A DNA stretch of 64,000 bases from Alphaproteobacteria bacterium (GTDB lineage Bacteria; Myxococcota_A; UBA796; CAJQPC01), in assembly GCA_020632795.1 (NCBI GenBank), contig JACKEV010000008.1, positions 744,001 through 808,000 of the forward strand, read 5' to 3'. Under the pieces are notes generated by a model. The model did not search any database. It was not told where the DNA came from and saw only the letters and a program-made list of their open reading frames with translations. A program made the translations under genes and the position numbers. Positions 1-9,371 of this stretch are shown here, piece after piece; position 1 is the first letter of the stretch; the number at the start of each line of letters is the position of its first letter.

Positions 1-27
1 GTTACATTCCGGCGATGAGGAAGCTCC

Positions 28-792
28 ATGTCCGCTGATCGTGACTCCGACGTCCTGAGCTACAGCGACGAAGACGACGCCCACGGCCTGGGGGCGCGCT
101 TCGGCCTCTGGGTGTGGGACGTCGTGCGCACCTGGGGCCCGGCCCTGCTGGCGGTGCTCGTCATCCGCTCCGCCATCGCCGAGCCCTTCCGCATCCCCTC
201 CGGCTCGATGGTCCCCACCCTGGAGATCGGCGATCACATCCTGGTCTCCAAGTTCGCCTACGGGCTGCGGGTGCCGTTCACCGCCATCGAGGTCCTGCCT
301 CTGGGCGAACCCGAGCGGGGTGACATCGTGGTCTTCAAGTACCCCCCCAACGAGCGGCTGGACTACATCAAGCGCATCGTGGGCCTGCCGGGGGACGTCG
401 TCGAGGTCCGGGACAACACGGTCTTCGTCAACGGCCAGAAGGCCGAGAAGGAGTTCCAGGACAACTTCACCTTCGTGGACGACAGCTGCCGCTCCGAGGA
501 CGCCCGCCTCTTCCGCGAGGACCTCACCGGGGTCCAGCACTGGATCCTCAACTCCCGCAGCTACGGCCTGCGCCTGGCGGACTTCGGCCCCTACTCCGTG
601 CCCGAGGGCGAGTACTTCATGATGGGGGACAACCGCGACAACAGCGCGGACTCCCGCCGCTGGGGCACGGTCCCCCGCGACAACATCAAGGGCAAGGCCG
701 TCCTCATCTGGCTGTCCTACGACGCCTGTCACGGCAACATCCCCCACTTCGGGGAGTTCCGCAGCGAGCGCTTCTTCCAGGGGCTGGAGTAG
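28..792 (+). CDS. lepB: Signal peptidase I
   Basis: Type I signal peptidase that cleaves signal peptides from Sec/Tat-exported proteins at the outer face of the inner membrane. The N-terminal ~25 residues are acidic and cytoplasmic. A membrane segment follows at about residues 35-50 (GPALLAVLVIRSAIAEPF). The catalytic serine is Ser60 in IPSGSMVPTL, the general base is Lys115 in DYIKRIVGLPGD, and the C-terminal conserved box is GDNRDNSADSR. The length of 254 residues is normal for a single-TM bacterial enzyme. The start has a usable upstream GAGGAAG. The gene is convergent with the next gene, only 7 bp away. All three hallmark boxes are seen directly, so the assignment is firm. Confidence 0.96.
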   Translation: MSADRDSDVLSYSDEDDAHGLGARFGLWVWDVVRTWGPALLAVLVIRSAIAEPFRIPSGSMVPTLEIGDHILVSKFAYGLRVPFTAIEVLPLGEPERGDIVVFKYPPNERLDYIKRIVGLPGDVVEVRDNTVFVNGQKAEKEFQDNFTFVDDSCRSEDARLFREDLTGVQHWILNSRSYGLRLADFGPYSVPEGEYFMMGDNRDNSADSRRWGTVPRDNIKGKAVLIWLSYDACHGNIPHFGEFRSERFFQGLE

Positions 793-799
793 CCCCCGC

Positions 800-1888
800 T
801 CACACCTTGCAGCAGCGGCGGCACACCTCGAAGGGCCCCGCCCACTGGGCCTTGCGGACGCCGCGCATGCGGTCGCTGTTCCAGTAGTCCTCCAGGGGCT
901 GCTCCAGGGCGTTGCCGGTGGGCTCCTCGAACAGGTGGCCGCAGGGGACCACGCTGGCGTCCGGGCGCAGGAACAGGGTGTGCCAGAGGGTGAAGCAGCG
1001 GCGCTCGACGCCGCCGCCCTGGACGAACCAGCGGGCGCGCTCGGCGTCGTCCAGGCGGGGCAGGAAGGTGACGAAGTCGCCGTAGCGCCGCTCGATGTCG
1101 GCGACGTCCTGCAGCAGGCGCGCGGCGTCGAAGGAGGCCAGGCGGTCGTCGGGCACCACGAGGTAGGTGACGTCGTGCTGCTCCCGGGCGCGCTCGGTCT
1201 CGGTCAGGAAGCTCAGCCAGGTGAACCGCACCGCGTCCACGCCCAGGCGCCGCCCCAGGCCGGCAACGGCGTGCAGGTCGTGGGCGTTGTCGAAGGACAC
1301 CGCGCAGTTGATGACCACCCGGGTCTTCGCCGGGTCGCGCCGGGTGAGCAGGTTCTCGATGCCGCCGATGGTGCGCTGCCAGGCCCCGGGGCGGCCCATC
1401 GTGGCGTCGTGGGTGGCCTCGTCCCCCAGCAGCGAGAAGGTCACCACGTCGGGGGCGGCCTTCGCCAGGCGGGCGGCCTTGCCCGGCCCCAGGCTGGTGG
1501 CCGAGGTCACCACATACACCCGCCCGCCGCGCCGCTTGATGTGGGCGATGTGCTCGGTGATGCCGGGATAGACCATCGGCTCGCCGCCCCCGATGGCCAC
1601 GGTGGGGATGGTGGGGACCAGCCGCTCGATGAGCCGGGCCTGGGTGTCGGCGTCCAGGTGCTCGTGCCAGGCCTCCACGGAGTGGGTGACGTTGCAGAAG
1701 CTGCACTTCTCCGGGCAGGCGTAGGTCACGTACTGGGCGATCGCCATCGGGGGCGGGGCGCGCCCGTCCTTCTTGACGTACCAGTGGTAGGGCATCGGCA
1801 GCGCCCGCAGGAGCTGAGCGGGGCTCCACAGCCCGCGCACCAGGCGCACGTTCCGGACCTGGGAGCGCAGCTCACGGAGCGCCAACAT
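800..1888 (-). CDS. Radical SAM protein with SPASM-like C-terminus
   Basis: Radical SAM enzyme of 362 residues. The [4Fe-4S]-SAM triad is Cys58, Cys62 and Cys65 in ACPEKCSFCN, followed by the glycine-rich GGGEPM motif. The C-terminal third holds additional cysteines (ERRCFTLW, VVPCGH, and a terminal EVCRRCCKV cluster) that fit a SPASM/twitch-type auxiliary cluster. Members of this group modify peptides or proteins, or act in cofactor and hopanoid-type pathways; the substrate cannot be told here. The ATG at 1888 is the only reasonable start. It is divergent to nothing obvious and lies downstream of the TadE/TadG-like pair on the same strand. It is one of four radical SAM genes in the first 21 kb. 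Confidence 0.85.
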   Translation of the reverse strand: MLALRELRSQVRNVRLVRGLWSPAQLLRALPMPYHWYVKKDGRAPPPMAIAQYVTYACPEKCSFCNVTHSVEAWHEHLDADTQARLIERLVPTIPTVAIGGGEPMVYPGITEHIAHIKRRGGRVYVVTSATSLGPGKAARLAKAAPDVVTFSLLGDEATHDATMGRPGAWQRTIGGIENLLTRRDPAKTRVVINCAVSFDNAHDLHAVAGLGRRLGVDAVRFTWLSFLTETERAREQHDVTYLVVPDDRLASFDAARLLQDVADIERRYGDFVTFLPRLDDAERARWFVQGGGVERRCFTLWHTLFLRPDASVVPCGHLFEEPTGNALEQPLEDYWNSDRMRGVRKAQWAGPFEVCRRCCKV

Positions 1889-1942
1889 CCTGTCTCCGAG
1901 CGGGGATTTCCAAGGATACCACGCGGCTGTGTGGGCCGCCGC

Positions 1943-2350
1943 TCAGTCGGGCTGGTCCTCCATCCGCATCGTCAGCTCGCCGTTGAGGCTCACCGGCAGC
2001 GGGACCAGGGTGACGATGGGCTGGAACGGCAGGGTCGCGGAGACGGTGATCAACTCCTGGGGGGCGGTGCCCGAGAAGGACGCCGTGACGGTCGCGGCGG
2101 AGGCGTCCAGCCCCGCCTCCATCAGCGCTGCGGAGACCCGCGCCTCGGCGTCGCCCAAGGGGTCGCCGTCCTGGGAGGTCGTCGCCCCGGTGCGGGCGCC
2201 CTCGCGGACCGAGTGCAGCAGCATCATCTGCTGGTTGAAGTACCAGCCGAAGTCGATGATCGCCGCGATGAGGACGAGCAGCAGCGGCATCGTCAGCGCG
2301 AACTCCACGGCGATGGCGCCGCGGCGTTCCTGGCGTCGACGAAGCCGCAT
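1943..2350 (-). CDS. TadE-like pilus assembly protein
   Basis: Small pseudopilin-like membrane protein of 135 residues. The basic N-terminus RLRRRQERRGAIAVEFAL is typical of TadE: a positively charged stretch, then the G-A-x-x-V-E-F prepilin-like motif with Glu15, then a hydrophobic helix (LTMPLLLVLIAAIIDFGWYF). The TadE family contributes minor pilins or assembly factors to Flp/Tad adhesive pili. The start codon overlaps the stop of the upstream TadG-like gene as TGATG, so the two are translationally coupled. No other tad genes (cpaF, rcpA, tadB/C) are in the window, so this is a detached pair. Confidence 0.8.
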   Translation of the reverse strand: MRLRRRQERRGAIAVEFALTMPLLLVLIAAIIDFGWYFNQQMMLLHSVREGARTGATTSQDGDPLGDAEARVSAALMEAGLDASAATVTASFSGTAPQELITVSATLPFQPIVTLVPLPVSLNGELTMRMEDQPD

Positions 2351-3441
2351 CAGTAGACCAGGCGAGGCGGGGGCTGGTAGAGCACCCCGGCGTCGAGGCC
2401 GCCAGGGGCGGTGCCGACGGGGTGGTTGCCTTCGACGTCCAGCCGCACCCAGACGTTCTTGTTGCTGGCGCCCCCGCTGGTCCGCACGTCGTAGATGGCC
2501 CCCCAGATGAACCCGGTGATGGTCTCGGACCCGTTCCAGGAGCCGCCCCCGCCGGAGCAGTAGTCGCTGCCCCCGTCGAACAGGATGATGGGGCCCTCCA
2601 GGGTGTTCCCGAAGTAGTGGGACTGGATGATGCTGTCGCCGTCCTGGTTGGGCACCGCGCCCCAGGTCGTGGTGTCCCAGCTCGTGTCGCTGTCCTCGAC
2701 GGCGGCGGCGATCTCCCGCAGGGCGTTGGTGACCATGCCGTTGTTCAGGCCGACGGCGTCCCCGACCTGGGCGGACCCGCTGCTCTCGCAGTCCGAGATC
2801 TGGTCGCGGATCCAGTTCGCGTTGGGGTGATCGGACGGGCGGCCCCAGCCCACGTTGTCCACGCCCGCCGGGTTGAAGACCAGCTCCAGGCTCTGCAGAT
2901 CAGCCTCGGAGTAGGTGTCGAGCATGCAGTCGGCCAGCGCGATGGGCAGCATGCAGTCCACCGCGCCCGCGCCGACCGGATCGGGGTTGATGGCGACGGT
3001 GGAGGCCGAGGCGTTGAGCTGCTGGACCCCGAAGGTGAGGAAGGAGATGTTCGTGTCGATGGTCAGCGTCTTGTTGACCTGGACCGCGTTGACGGCGGTC
3101 TCGTCCCGGGACGCGTTGAAGACGCCGTTGGTGGTGTCCCAGATGCCGATGACGATCTCACCGTCGGCGGCGTTGGACTCGTTGAGGTGCAGCGAGACGC
3201 TCGCGTTGTTGGCGGTGTTGAGCGACGCCAGCTCCTTGGCGGACACGCGGGCGTCGGCCACGCCGGCGGTGGTGCCGTCCAGGTAGGGGGCGCCAGCCAG
3301 CGCGGCGGCGTCGATCACGCCCTGGAGCTGCGCCTGGGTGGCCCGCTGGTAGCCGATGTCCACGATCAAAGCCACGAAACCCAGGAGGAACATCAGCGCG
3401 ACCGCGAACGCGATGATGTAGTTGCCGCGGCGGTGCTTCAT
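2350..3441 (-). CDS. TadG-like Flp pilus-associated protein
   Basis: Protein of 363 residues with the TadG N-terminal signature: basic MKHRRGNYIIAF, one hydrophobic helix (AVALMFLLGFVALIVDIGYQ), then the family-typical RATQAQLQGVIDAAALAGA, where the D-A-A-A-L-A-G stretch is diagnostic of TadE/F/G 'pilus' proteins. The rest is a periplasmic domain rich in Asp, Asn and Gly with four cysteines. A von Willebrand A domain, present in longer TadG proteins, is not evident. I use the ATG at 3441; a GTG three codons upstream (3450) is also in frame, and neither has a clear Shine-Dalgarno. It is coupled to the TadE-like gene downstream. Confidence 0.75.
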   Translation of the reverse strand: MKHRRGNYIIAFAVALMFLLGFVALIVDIGYQRATQAQLQGVIDAAALAGAPYLDGTTAGVADARVSAKELASLNTANNASVSLHLNESNAADGEIVIGIWDTTNGVFNASRDETAVNAVQVNKTLTIDTNISFLTFGVQQLNASASTVAINPDPVGAGAVDCMLPIALADCMLDTYSEADLQSLELVFNPAGVDNVGWGRPSDHPNANWIRDQISDCESSGSAQVGDAVGLNNGMVTNALREIAAAVEDSDTSWDTTTWGAVPNQDGDSIIQSHYFGNTLEGPIILFDGGSDYCSGGGGSWNGSETITGFIWGAIYDVRTSGGASNKNVWVRLDVEGNHPVGTAPGGLDAGVLYQPPPRLVY

Positions 3442-3562
3442 GCAGATCACGCTGGGACACCGGGGGAGGACGTGGGCGAGCGACCCGTAGGACAGCTCAA
3501 GATCAGGCTAGCCCCTGAAGGGCCCTCCGCGCAAAATTATTCTCCGCGCGCGTAAGTCCTTG

Positions 3563-3589
3563 AGTAAGAATATTTTCAGAATCCTTACT
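3563..3589. repeat. AT-rich inverted repeat between nitrilase and TadG-like genes
   Basis: Arms AGTAAGAAT (3563-3571) and ATCCTTACT (3581-3589) match at 8 of 9 positions around a 9-nt AT-rich loop. It lies in an AT-rich patch between the nitrilase stop (3619) and the TadG-like start (3441), both on the minus strand. It could end the nitrilase transcript or be an operator or promoter element for the pilus genes. There is no U-run, so a simple intrinsic terminator is not favoured. Confidence 0.4.
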
Positions 3590-3618
3590 TTCGCGCCATC
3601 GTGGGCGAGCGCTGCTCT

Positions 3619-4515
3619 TCAGCGTCCTTCCCCGGAGCCACCCCTCCTGCCATATCGGAACCGCCCCGCCGCCGCCCATCGGTGCAAGGCGTTGAACGTC
3701 CGCCAGCCGACGGGGTGCTTCAAGGGCGCGCCGGGCGGGGTCGCGCCGGTGACCTCGGCCAGGACCAGGGCACGGTCCCCCTCGGCGCGGGCCAGCTCCC
3801 GCCCGTCGGCGTCGAAGATCGCCGCGCCGCCGGCGAAGTGGTCCCTCCCCAGGAACGGGCCCGTGGCGTTGGAGAAGACCAGCGGCGCCCCCACCGCCCG
3901 GGCCACCTGCGGCATGAGCTGCTCCCGATAGGGGTTCGAGGCGATGAACACAGGGCCCAGGGCCTGGCGCACCACCGCCGGGAGGTGGTCCGGCGGGGCG
4001 GAATAGTGGGGCCAGGCGGCGGCCATCGCGATGAGGTCCACCCGCCCGATGAGCGGGCGCCACGTGGCCCCCTGCATCAGGTCCGCGCACAGCACCAGCC
4101 CCACCCGGCCGATCGAGGTCTCCGCGATGACCACCTGTTCGCCGGGGCCCCAGTAGCGGGCCTCCCGGAAGGTCGGGAACCGCTTCCGGTAGGACCAGCG
4201 CCCGCCCTCGGGCCCGGCCAGCTCCAGCAGGCTGCCGGACGGGCTCATCACCCCCAGCGCGATGTGGACACGGTGGCGCCGGGCGGCCTCCCCCAGCCAG
4301 CGGCGCCCCTCGACCAGCGGCACCTCGTCGACCTCGCGGAGCTGGTAGCCGGGCACGTAGCCCTCGGGCAGCACGATGAGGTCCGCGCCCCGAGCGGCGG
4401 CACGGGCCACCACGTCCTCGGCCTCGGCCAGACGATCCGGCAGCGCGCCGCCCCGTCCTGGGAGCTGCGCGGTCGCGACGAGCCGTCTTGTGGAGCCTGG
4501 TGCGGGGGTGCCCAT
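3619..4515 (-). CDS. Nitrilase-superfamily carbon-nitrogen hydrolase
   Basis: Cytoplasmic amidohydrolase of 298 residues. All three catalytic residues of the nitrilase fold are visible in order: Glu in IVLPEGYVPGYQL, Lys in WSYRKRFPTFREARYWGPG and Cys in VGLVLCADLMQ. N-carbamoyl-amino-acid or omega-amidase-like substrates are common for such stand-alone members; no specific substrate can be inferred. I chose the ATG at 4515 because it puts the family's first beta strand (LVATAQLPG) about 12 residues in. An AAGGA sequence lies directly against the start, an unusually short spacing, so a slightly later start is possible. The reading frame remains open far upstream, but that part is antisense to the next gene. 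Confidence 0.85.
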   Translation of the reverse strand: MGTPAPGSTRRLVATAQLPGRGGALPDRLAEAEDVVARAAARGADLIVLPEGYVPGYQLREVDEVPLVEGRRWLGEAARRHRVHIALGVMSPSGSLLELAGPEGGRWSYRKRFPTFREARYWGPGEQVVIAETSIGRVGLVLCADLMQGATWRPLIGRVDLIAMAAAWPHYSAPPDHLPAVVRQALGPVFIASNPYREQLMPQVARAVGAPLVFSNATGPFLGRDHFAGGAAIFDADGRELARAEGDRALVLAEVTGATPPGAPLKHPVGWRTFNALHRWAAAGRFRYGRRGGSGEGR

Positions 4516-4623
4516 TCCTTCGCCCCCGAGAGGGGCCCCGACTATACCCCGTGCCTTGACGGCATCCCGACACAGGCGCCCCTCGGGTCGACAGACATTG
4601 AGCACCAGACCAGGAGGGTCGTC

Positions 4624-5970
4624 ATGGTTGTGCTCCTCGGGCTGCTGCTCGGCTGCGGGAGCGATGCTGCGCTGGTTGAGCTGGAGGATTGTACGGAGGC
4701 GGCCTGCGCGCGGGCCTGGGTCCTGGAGCGCTGGCCCGAGGACCCCGAGGGCACCGAGGATCGGATCCGCGCGTTGAATGACCCGATCCTCACGCTCATG
4801 CTCGCCGAGGCGGTGGCCGAGACCTGGCCCGGGCGCGCCGCGTCGGTGTGTCAGCTCATCCCCGAGGGGCCCAGCCGGCGGCGCTGCACCAGCATCCACC
4901 AGCGCCTGCACCTCCACAGCGATCGACCCGAGGACGCGGCCACGCGGCGCGGCTTCGGCGGGGAGCTGGTGGAGCGGCTGGTGGTGTCCCCGGCGGGGGC
5001 GCAGAGCTGGGACGCCGTCCCCGTGGAGACCCCGCAGTGCGCGGCCCAGGACACGCCGACCGGCTGCGCGACCGCCCTGGCCATTGACGCCGCCCGGCGC
5101 GGCCAGGCGTCGCAGGTCGCGGGCCTCTGCCGGAGCATCCCGGAGGGCCGGTGGCGCGGAGAGTGCTTCTTCGAGGCGGTGGAGCTGGGTTGCTCGGTGA
5201 AGGCGCCGGAGCGCTGCACCCGCCTGGCCCCCCTGTGCCTGGCCGCGGCGCCGTTCGACGTGCCTTGCTTCGTCCAGGTCGTCGAGGAGCTGACCGCGAT
5301 GGCCCCCCGGGCCGACGCCCCCGCGCCGGAGGCCTGGGCGAAGCTGCGCGCGGCGGTGGACGGGCTGGAGGCGGAGGTCTCGTCCCGGGACGCGACCCTC
5401 GCCGCGCCGCTGATCGACCGCCTCTGGGCGTCCATCGTGCAGCGCTCCTATGCCCAGGCCACCCACGCCTCCGGGGACCTGACCGCGTCGGTGCCGGTGC
5501 GGGCCATGCCCCACGTCCGGGCGTCGCTGGCCTGGCGCCTCGCCGCGCAGGGCACCGAGTCGCCCCGTCGCCTCGCCACCCGGATCAGCGCCGCGATCCA
5601 GGCGCGCGGGGAGGCCGGCGAGCCGCTGGGCCCCCCGAAGAGCGCGCCGCCCGCCGGGCTCTGGTCGGAGGTGCTGCCCCTGGAGACCTCCTGGCATGTG
5701 GTCTCCTACCTGGGGGACCCCCGCCGCGTGGCGGTCGATGATCCCGAGCTGGACGGGCTGATCTGCGCCCTGGAGGCCACCGCGCGCCTCCACCCCGCGC
5801 CGGAGCCGGCCCTGCGCGCCGCCCTCACCCACGAGGACCCGGCGGTGCGCTGGACCGCCGCGCGGCTGCTCGGCCACCGCGTCCCCGGCCACCCCGCCTT
5901 GGAGGCGGTCCTCGACGACCTCGACCCGCGGGTGCAGGCGCGGGCGCGGGCGGGCCTCCAGCGACGTTGA
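4624..5970 (+). CDS. Lipoprotein with C-terminal HEAT-like repeats
   Basis: Secreted protein of 448 residues. The N-terminus MVVLLGLLLGCG is a minimal lipoprotein signal with lipobox LLGC and no basic residues. AGGAGG at 4612-4617 gives a good ribosome site 6 nt from the ATG and fixes the start. The body has several paired cysteines (for example VCQLIPEGPSRRRC and LCRSIPEGRWRGEC, an internal repeat of about 30 residues). The C-terminal ~70 residues (ALTHEDPAVRWTAARLLG, LDDLDPRVQARARAGL) look like two HEAT/PBS-lyase-type helical repeats. Such proteins usually mediate protein contacts. The exact role is unknown. The gene is divergent from the nitrilase gene. Confidence 0.75.
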   Translation: MVVLLGLLLGCGSDAALVELEDCTEAACARAWVLERWPEDPEGTEDRIRALNDPILTLMLAEAVAETWPGRAASVCQLIPEGPSRRRCTSIHQRLHLHSDRPEDAATRRGFGGELVERLVVSPAGAQSWDAVPVETPQCAAQDTPTGCATALAIDAARRGQASQVAGLCRSIPEGRWRGECFFEAVELGCSVKAPERCTRLAPLCLAAAPFDVPCFVQVVEELTAMAPRADAPAPEAWAKLRAAVDGLEAEVSSRDATLAAPLIDRLWASIVQRSYAQATHASGDLTASVPVRAMPHVRASLAWRLAAQGTESPRRLATRISAAIQARGEAGEPLGPPKSAPPAGLWSEVLPLETSWHVVSYLGDPRRVAVDDPELDGLICALEATARLHPAPEPALRAALTHEDPAVRWTAARLLGHRVPGHPALEAVLDDLDPRVQARARAGLQRR

Positions 5971-6052
5971 GGTCCGCAGAAGGCCCGGTCTTCAGGTAGA
6001 TTGGATCCGGTCCCGCGTCCGGCAAGATCGCCGTCCCTCCAGAGGAGGACCG

Positions 6053-7573
6053 ATGAGAGTCCTGCTCGTCACCCCGGTCAACCCCGTCACCTACCAGTCC
6101 ATCCCGGACCTGGGGCTGGGGTACCTGGCCACCTTCCTGCAGGAGGCCGGGCACACCGTCGACATCGTGGACTGCGTGAACCGGGGCTGGGATCACGACC
6201 GCCTCATCCGCCACGTCGGCGCCACCCGCCCCGACGTCGTCGGGTTCAAGGCGTTCTACACCGACATCCCCTCGATCCGGGAGAGCGCCCGCCGGATCCG
6301 GCGGAGCTGGCCGGACGTGATGCTGGTCGTCGGCGGCCCCCACCCCTCCTGCGTGGACGCCGAGGAGGCCCTGGCCACGTTCCCCGAGTGCCACTTCGCC
6401 TTCAAGGGCGAGGCCGAGCTGGGCTTCCCGGTGCTGGTGGGGCTCACCGGGGCCTGGCGGGACGGCACGCTCCAGGACAACGCTCTGGCGGCCATCCCGG
6501 GCATGGTCTGGCAGAACCGGTCGGGCGAAGCGATCGAGAACGCTGGAAGATACACCAACCGGTTGGACGAGGTGCGGCCCGCCTGGGACCTGCTGCGCCC
6601 CCTGGACTACGACTTCTCCCAGACCTTCTACAGCAAGAACCGCCGGGTGGCGCCGGTCATCGCGACCCGGGGCTGCCCGCCGCCCTGCACCTTCTGCGCC
6701 GCGCACCTGACCTCGGGCAAGCCCATCCGCGCCCGGTCGGTGGACAGCGTGCTGGGCGAGATCTCCCACCTGATGGAGACCTACGGGGTCCAGGAGATCT
6801 CGTTCATCGACGACTTCTTCACCGGCAGCAAGTCCTTCGTGAAGGCGCTGTGTCGCGAGATCCTGCGGCGGGGCATGCGGTTCGACTGGGCCTGCTGGGG
6901 GGTGCGCCTGGCCAGCCTCGACGAGGAGATGCTGCGGCTCATGGACCAGGCCGGCTGCTACGCCTTCTCGGTGGGCGTGGAGTCCGGCAGCCCGCGCATC
7001 CTGGAGCACATGGCCAAGCACCTGACCGTGGACGTCATCGAGGAGAAGCTGCGACTCATCGACGCGGTCACCGACATCCGCGTGGGCGGGCTGTTCATCA
7101 TCGGCTACCCCGCGGAGACCGAGGACGACATCCGGCTGACCATCGAGTTCGCCCGCCGCATCCCCTTGTTCATGGCGACGTTCTACCCGTTCAACCCGCT
7201 GCCGGGCACCCCGATCTACAGGGAGATGCTGGCCAACGGCGAGCTGCCTGAGGCGCCGGACTGGGGCACCTACGGCCCCGAGGGCTTCGCCTACTGCCCC
7301 CAGCACCTCGACCCCGAGCAGCTCCGTCGGCTGTACCGCAAGGCGTACCTGCGCTTCTACACGCAGCCCCGCCGCGTGGTCCGCCTGCTGAACGACTTCC
7401 GGGAGACCGGGCAGCTCCGCTTCTTCGCGACCCGGTTCCGGCGGCGCATCGTGGGCAGCATCGTGAACGAGTTCCAGGGCATCCGGGGCCGCCAGGGGAG
7501 CTGGGAGCGGGCGGCGGCCGGGCGCCGGGTGAAGGATGCGCCCGCGCCCTCCACCCTCTGGCCGGCGCTGTAG
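6053..7573 (+). CDS. B12-binding-domain radical SAM protein
   Basis: Class B-type radical SAM enzyme of 506 residues. The N-terminal ~140 residues resemble the cobalamin-binding fold (MRVLLVTPVNPVTYQSIPDLGLGYLA is the usual opening, followed by VDIVDC and VMLVVGGPHPS). The Fe-S triad is Cys208, Cys212 and Cys215 in GCPPPCTFCAAH. The TIM-barrel follows, with FIDDFF, VGVESGS and the GYPAETEDD turn. Relatives include BchE-like cyclases and methyltransferases acting on lipids, hopanoids or natural products. A clear GAGGAGG lies just upstream of the ATG. Convergent with the PilB-type gene, leaving 3 bp. Family firm, substrate unknown. Confidence 0.9.
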   Translation: MRVLLVTPVNPVTYQSIPDLGLGYLATFLQEAGHTVDIVDCVNRGWDHDRLIRHVGATRPDVVGFKAFYTDIPSIRESARRIRRSWPDVMLVVGGPHPSCVDAEEALATFPECHFAFKGEAELGFPVLVGLTGAWRDGTLQDNALAAIPGMVWQNRSGEAIENAGRYTNRLDEVRPAWDLLRPLDYDFSQTFYSKNRRVAPVIATRGCPPPCTFCAAHLTSGKPIRARSVDSVLGEISHLMETYGVQEISFIDDFFTGSKSFVKALCREILRRGMRFDWACWGVRLASLDEEMLRLMDQAGCYAFSVGVESGSPRILEHMAKHLTVDVIEEKLRLIDAVTDIRVGGLFIIGYPAETEDDIRLTIEFARRIPLFMATFYPFNPLPGTPIYREMLANGELPEAPDWGTYGPEGFAYCPQHLDPEQLRRLYRKAYLRFYTQPRRVVRLLNDFRETGQLRFFATRFRRRIVGSIVNEFQGIRGRQGSWERAAAGRRVKDAPAPSTLWPAL

Positions 7574-7576
7574 GGA

Positions 7577-9298
7577 TCAGTCCGGCGCGGTGCAGCGCAC
7601 GACCTCCTCCACGGAGGTCTCGCCCTTGCGGAACTTGAGGTTCGCGGCCATGCGCAGGGAGTCCATGCCCTTGCGGATCGCCTCGCGCTTCAGCTCCAGC
7701 GTGGAGGCACCGTTGATGACGAACTCGCCGATGTCGTCGTCGAAGATGAGGATCTCGTAGGCCGCGACGCGGCCCTTGTAGCCCGTGCCGTTGCAGCGCT
7801 GGCAGCCCTGGCCGCGGTGGGGCTCGAAGGTGCCGATGAGGTCGTCGGGGATCTGGAGGTCGCGCAGCACCTTCTCGGAGACCTCGATCGGGGCCTTGCA
7901 CTCCTTGCAGTTGCTGCGCAGCAGGCGCTGGGCGGCCACCAGGTTCACCGAGGACGCCACCATGACCGGCTCAACGCCCATGTTGATGAGGCGGGAGACC
8001 GTGGACGGCGCGTCGTTGGTGTGCAGCGTGGAGAGCACGAGGTGCCCGGTGAGCGCGGCCTTGACCGCGATCTCGGCCGTCTCGAAGTCCCGGATCTCGC
8101 CCACCATGATGATGTCGGGGTCCTGCCGCAGGAACGACCGCAGCGCGGCGGCGAAGTTCAGCCCGATGTCCTCGTGCATCTGGCACTGGTTGATGCCGAA
8201 GAGGTTGAACTCGACGGGGTCCTCGGCCGTGGAGATGTTGGTGGTGGGCTGGTTCAGCTCGGAGAGGGTGGAGTACAGCGTCGTCGTCTTGCCCGAGCCG
8301 GTGGGGCCGGTGACCAGGATCATGCCGTAGGGCTTGTGGATCTGCTCCTTGAAGCCCTTGAGCACGTTGGCCTCGAAGCCGAGCTTGGTCATGTCGAGCT
8401 GGAGGTTGGACTTGTCCAGAAGCCGCAGGCACATCTTCTCGCCGAACAGGGTCGGCAGCACCGAGACGCGGAAGTCCATCTCCTCGCCGCGGCCCAGCTT
8501 GAGCTTGATGCGGCCGTCCTGGGGCAGGCGCCGCTCGGCGATGTCCAGGTTGGACATGATCTTCACGCGGGAGCTGATCGCGTGCTTGAGCTTGAGGGGC
8601 GGCTTCATGACCTCGTAGAGCACGCCGTCGATGCGGTAGCGGACCCGGAGCTGCTTCTCGTAGGGCTCGATGTGGATGTCCGAGGCCTTCTTGCGGATCG
8701 CGTCGAGCAGGATGAGGTTCACCAGCTTGACGACCGGGGCGTCGCCGGCGGACTTCTCCAGGTCGAGGACGTTCATGTCCTCCTCGGCGTCGGAGACCTC
8801 CAGGGCCTCCTCGTCGTCGTCGAGGTCGAAGTCCAGCAGCACGTCCTCGAAGGTCGTCTGCGTGTTGTGGTACTTCTCGATGGCCTCGGCGATCGCGCCC
8901 TCGGACGCCACCACCACCTCGATGTTGAGGTTGGTGACGAACTTGATGTCGTCGATCGCGTAGATGTTCGACGGGTCGGACATCGCGACGATCAGGGTGT
9001 TCCCGGTGCGGTTGACCGGGATCACCTGGTGGCGCTGCACGACCTCCTTGGGCACCAGCTTGAGGACGTCCGGCGCGATGTCGAACTCCGAGAGGTTGAT
9101 GCTGGGGACGCCGTACTGCTTGGAGAGGAACGAGGTCAGCTCGTTCTCCTCGATGTAGCCGAGCTTCGTGAGCTGGTGGCCGAGCCGGCCGCCCTGAGCG
9201 CGCTGCTCCTGGACGGCCTTCCTGAGCTGAACGGGCGTGATCAGCTTCTCGCGGACCAGCAGCTCACCCAGCCGGCCCTGAACCGAATCCTTCGCCAT
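7577..9298 (-). CDS. pilB: PilB/GspE-type pilus assembly ATPase
   Basis: Hexameric AAA+-like secretion ATPase that powers type IV pilus extension or type II secretion at the inner membrane. An N-terminal MshEN-like domain (about residues 5-150: LGELLVREKLITPVQLRKAV, LVPKEVVQRHQVIPV) precedes the ATPase core. Lys337 lies in the Walker A GPTGSGKTTTLY; the Asp box (TAEDPVEF), Walker B (DIIMVGEIRD) and His box (LTGHLVLSTLHTND) are all intact. A zinc-binding tetracysteine (CKECKAP ... CQRCNGTG) sits in the C-terminal region, as in PilB. I use the ATG of MAKDSVQG at 9298 rather than an upstream in-frame start 13 codons earlier. No other pil genes are nearby. PilB versus GspE cannot be settled from sequence alone. 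Confidence 0.92.
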   Translation of the reverse strand: MAKDSVQGRLGELLVREKLITPVQLRKAVQEQRAQGGRLGHQLTKLGYIEENELTSFLSKQYGVPSINLSEFDIAPDVLKLVPKEVVQRHQVIPVNRTGNTLIVAMSDPSNIYAIDDIKFVTNLNIEVVVASEGAIAEAIEKYHNTQTTFEDVLLDFDLDDDEEALEVSDAEEDMNVLDLEKSAGDAPVVKLVNLILLDAIRKKASDIHIEPYEKQLRVRYRIDGVLYEVMKPPLKLKHAISSRVKIMSNLDIAERRLPQDGRIKLKLGRGEEMDFRVSVLPTLFGEKMCLRLLDKSNLQLDMTKLGFEANVLKGFKEQIHKPYGMILVTGPTGSGKTTTLYSTLSELNQPTTNISTAEDPVEFNLFGINQCQMHEDIGLNFAAALRSFLRQDPDIIMVGEIRDFETAEIAVKAALTGHLVLSTLHTNDAPSTVSRLINMGVEPVMVASSVNLVAAQRLLRSNCKECKAPIEVSEKVLRDLQIPDDLIGTFEPHRGQGCQRCNGTGYKGRVAAYEILIFDDDIGEFVINGASTLELKREAIRKGMDSLRMAANLKFRKGETSVEEVVRCTAPD

Positions 9299-9371
9299 GG
9301 CGCATTGCCCTCGTCGGTTGGGGGGCTCATCGTACACCAGCTATGGGGGAGTTGGTGTCCGCGTCTCGCGG

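Noticed and set aside
4376..4777. Plus-strand gene overlapping the nitrilase start and the lipoprotein
   Set aside because: Arg/Ser/Pro-rich shadow composition, conflicts with two well-supported genes.
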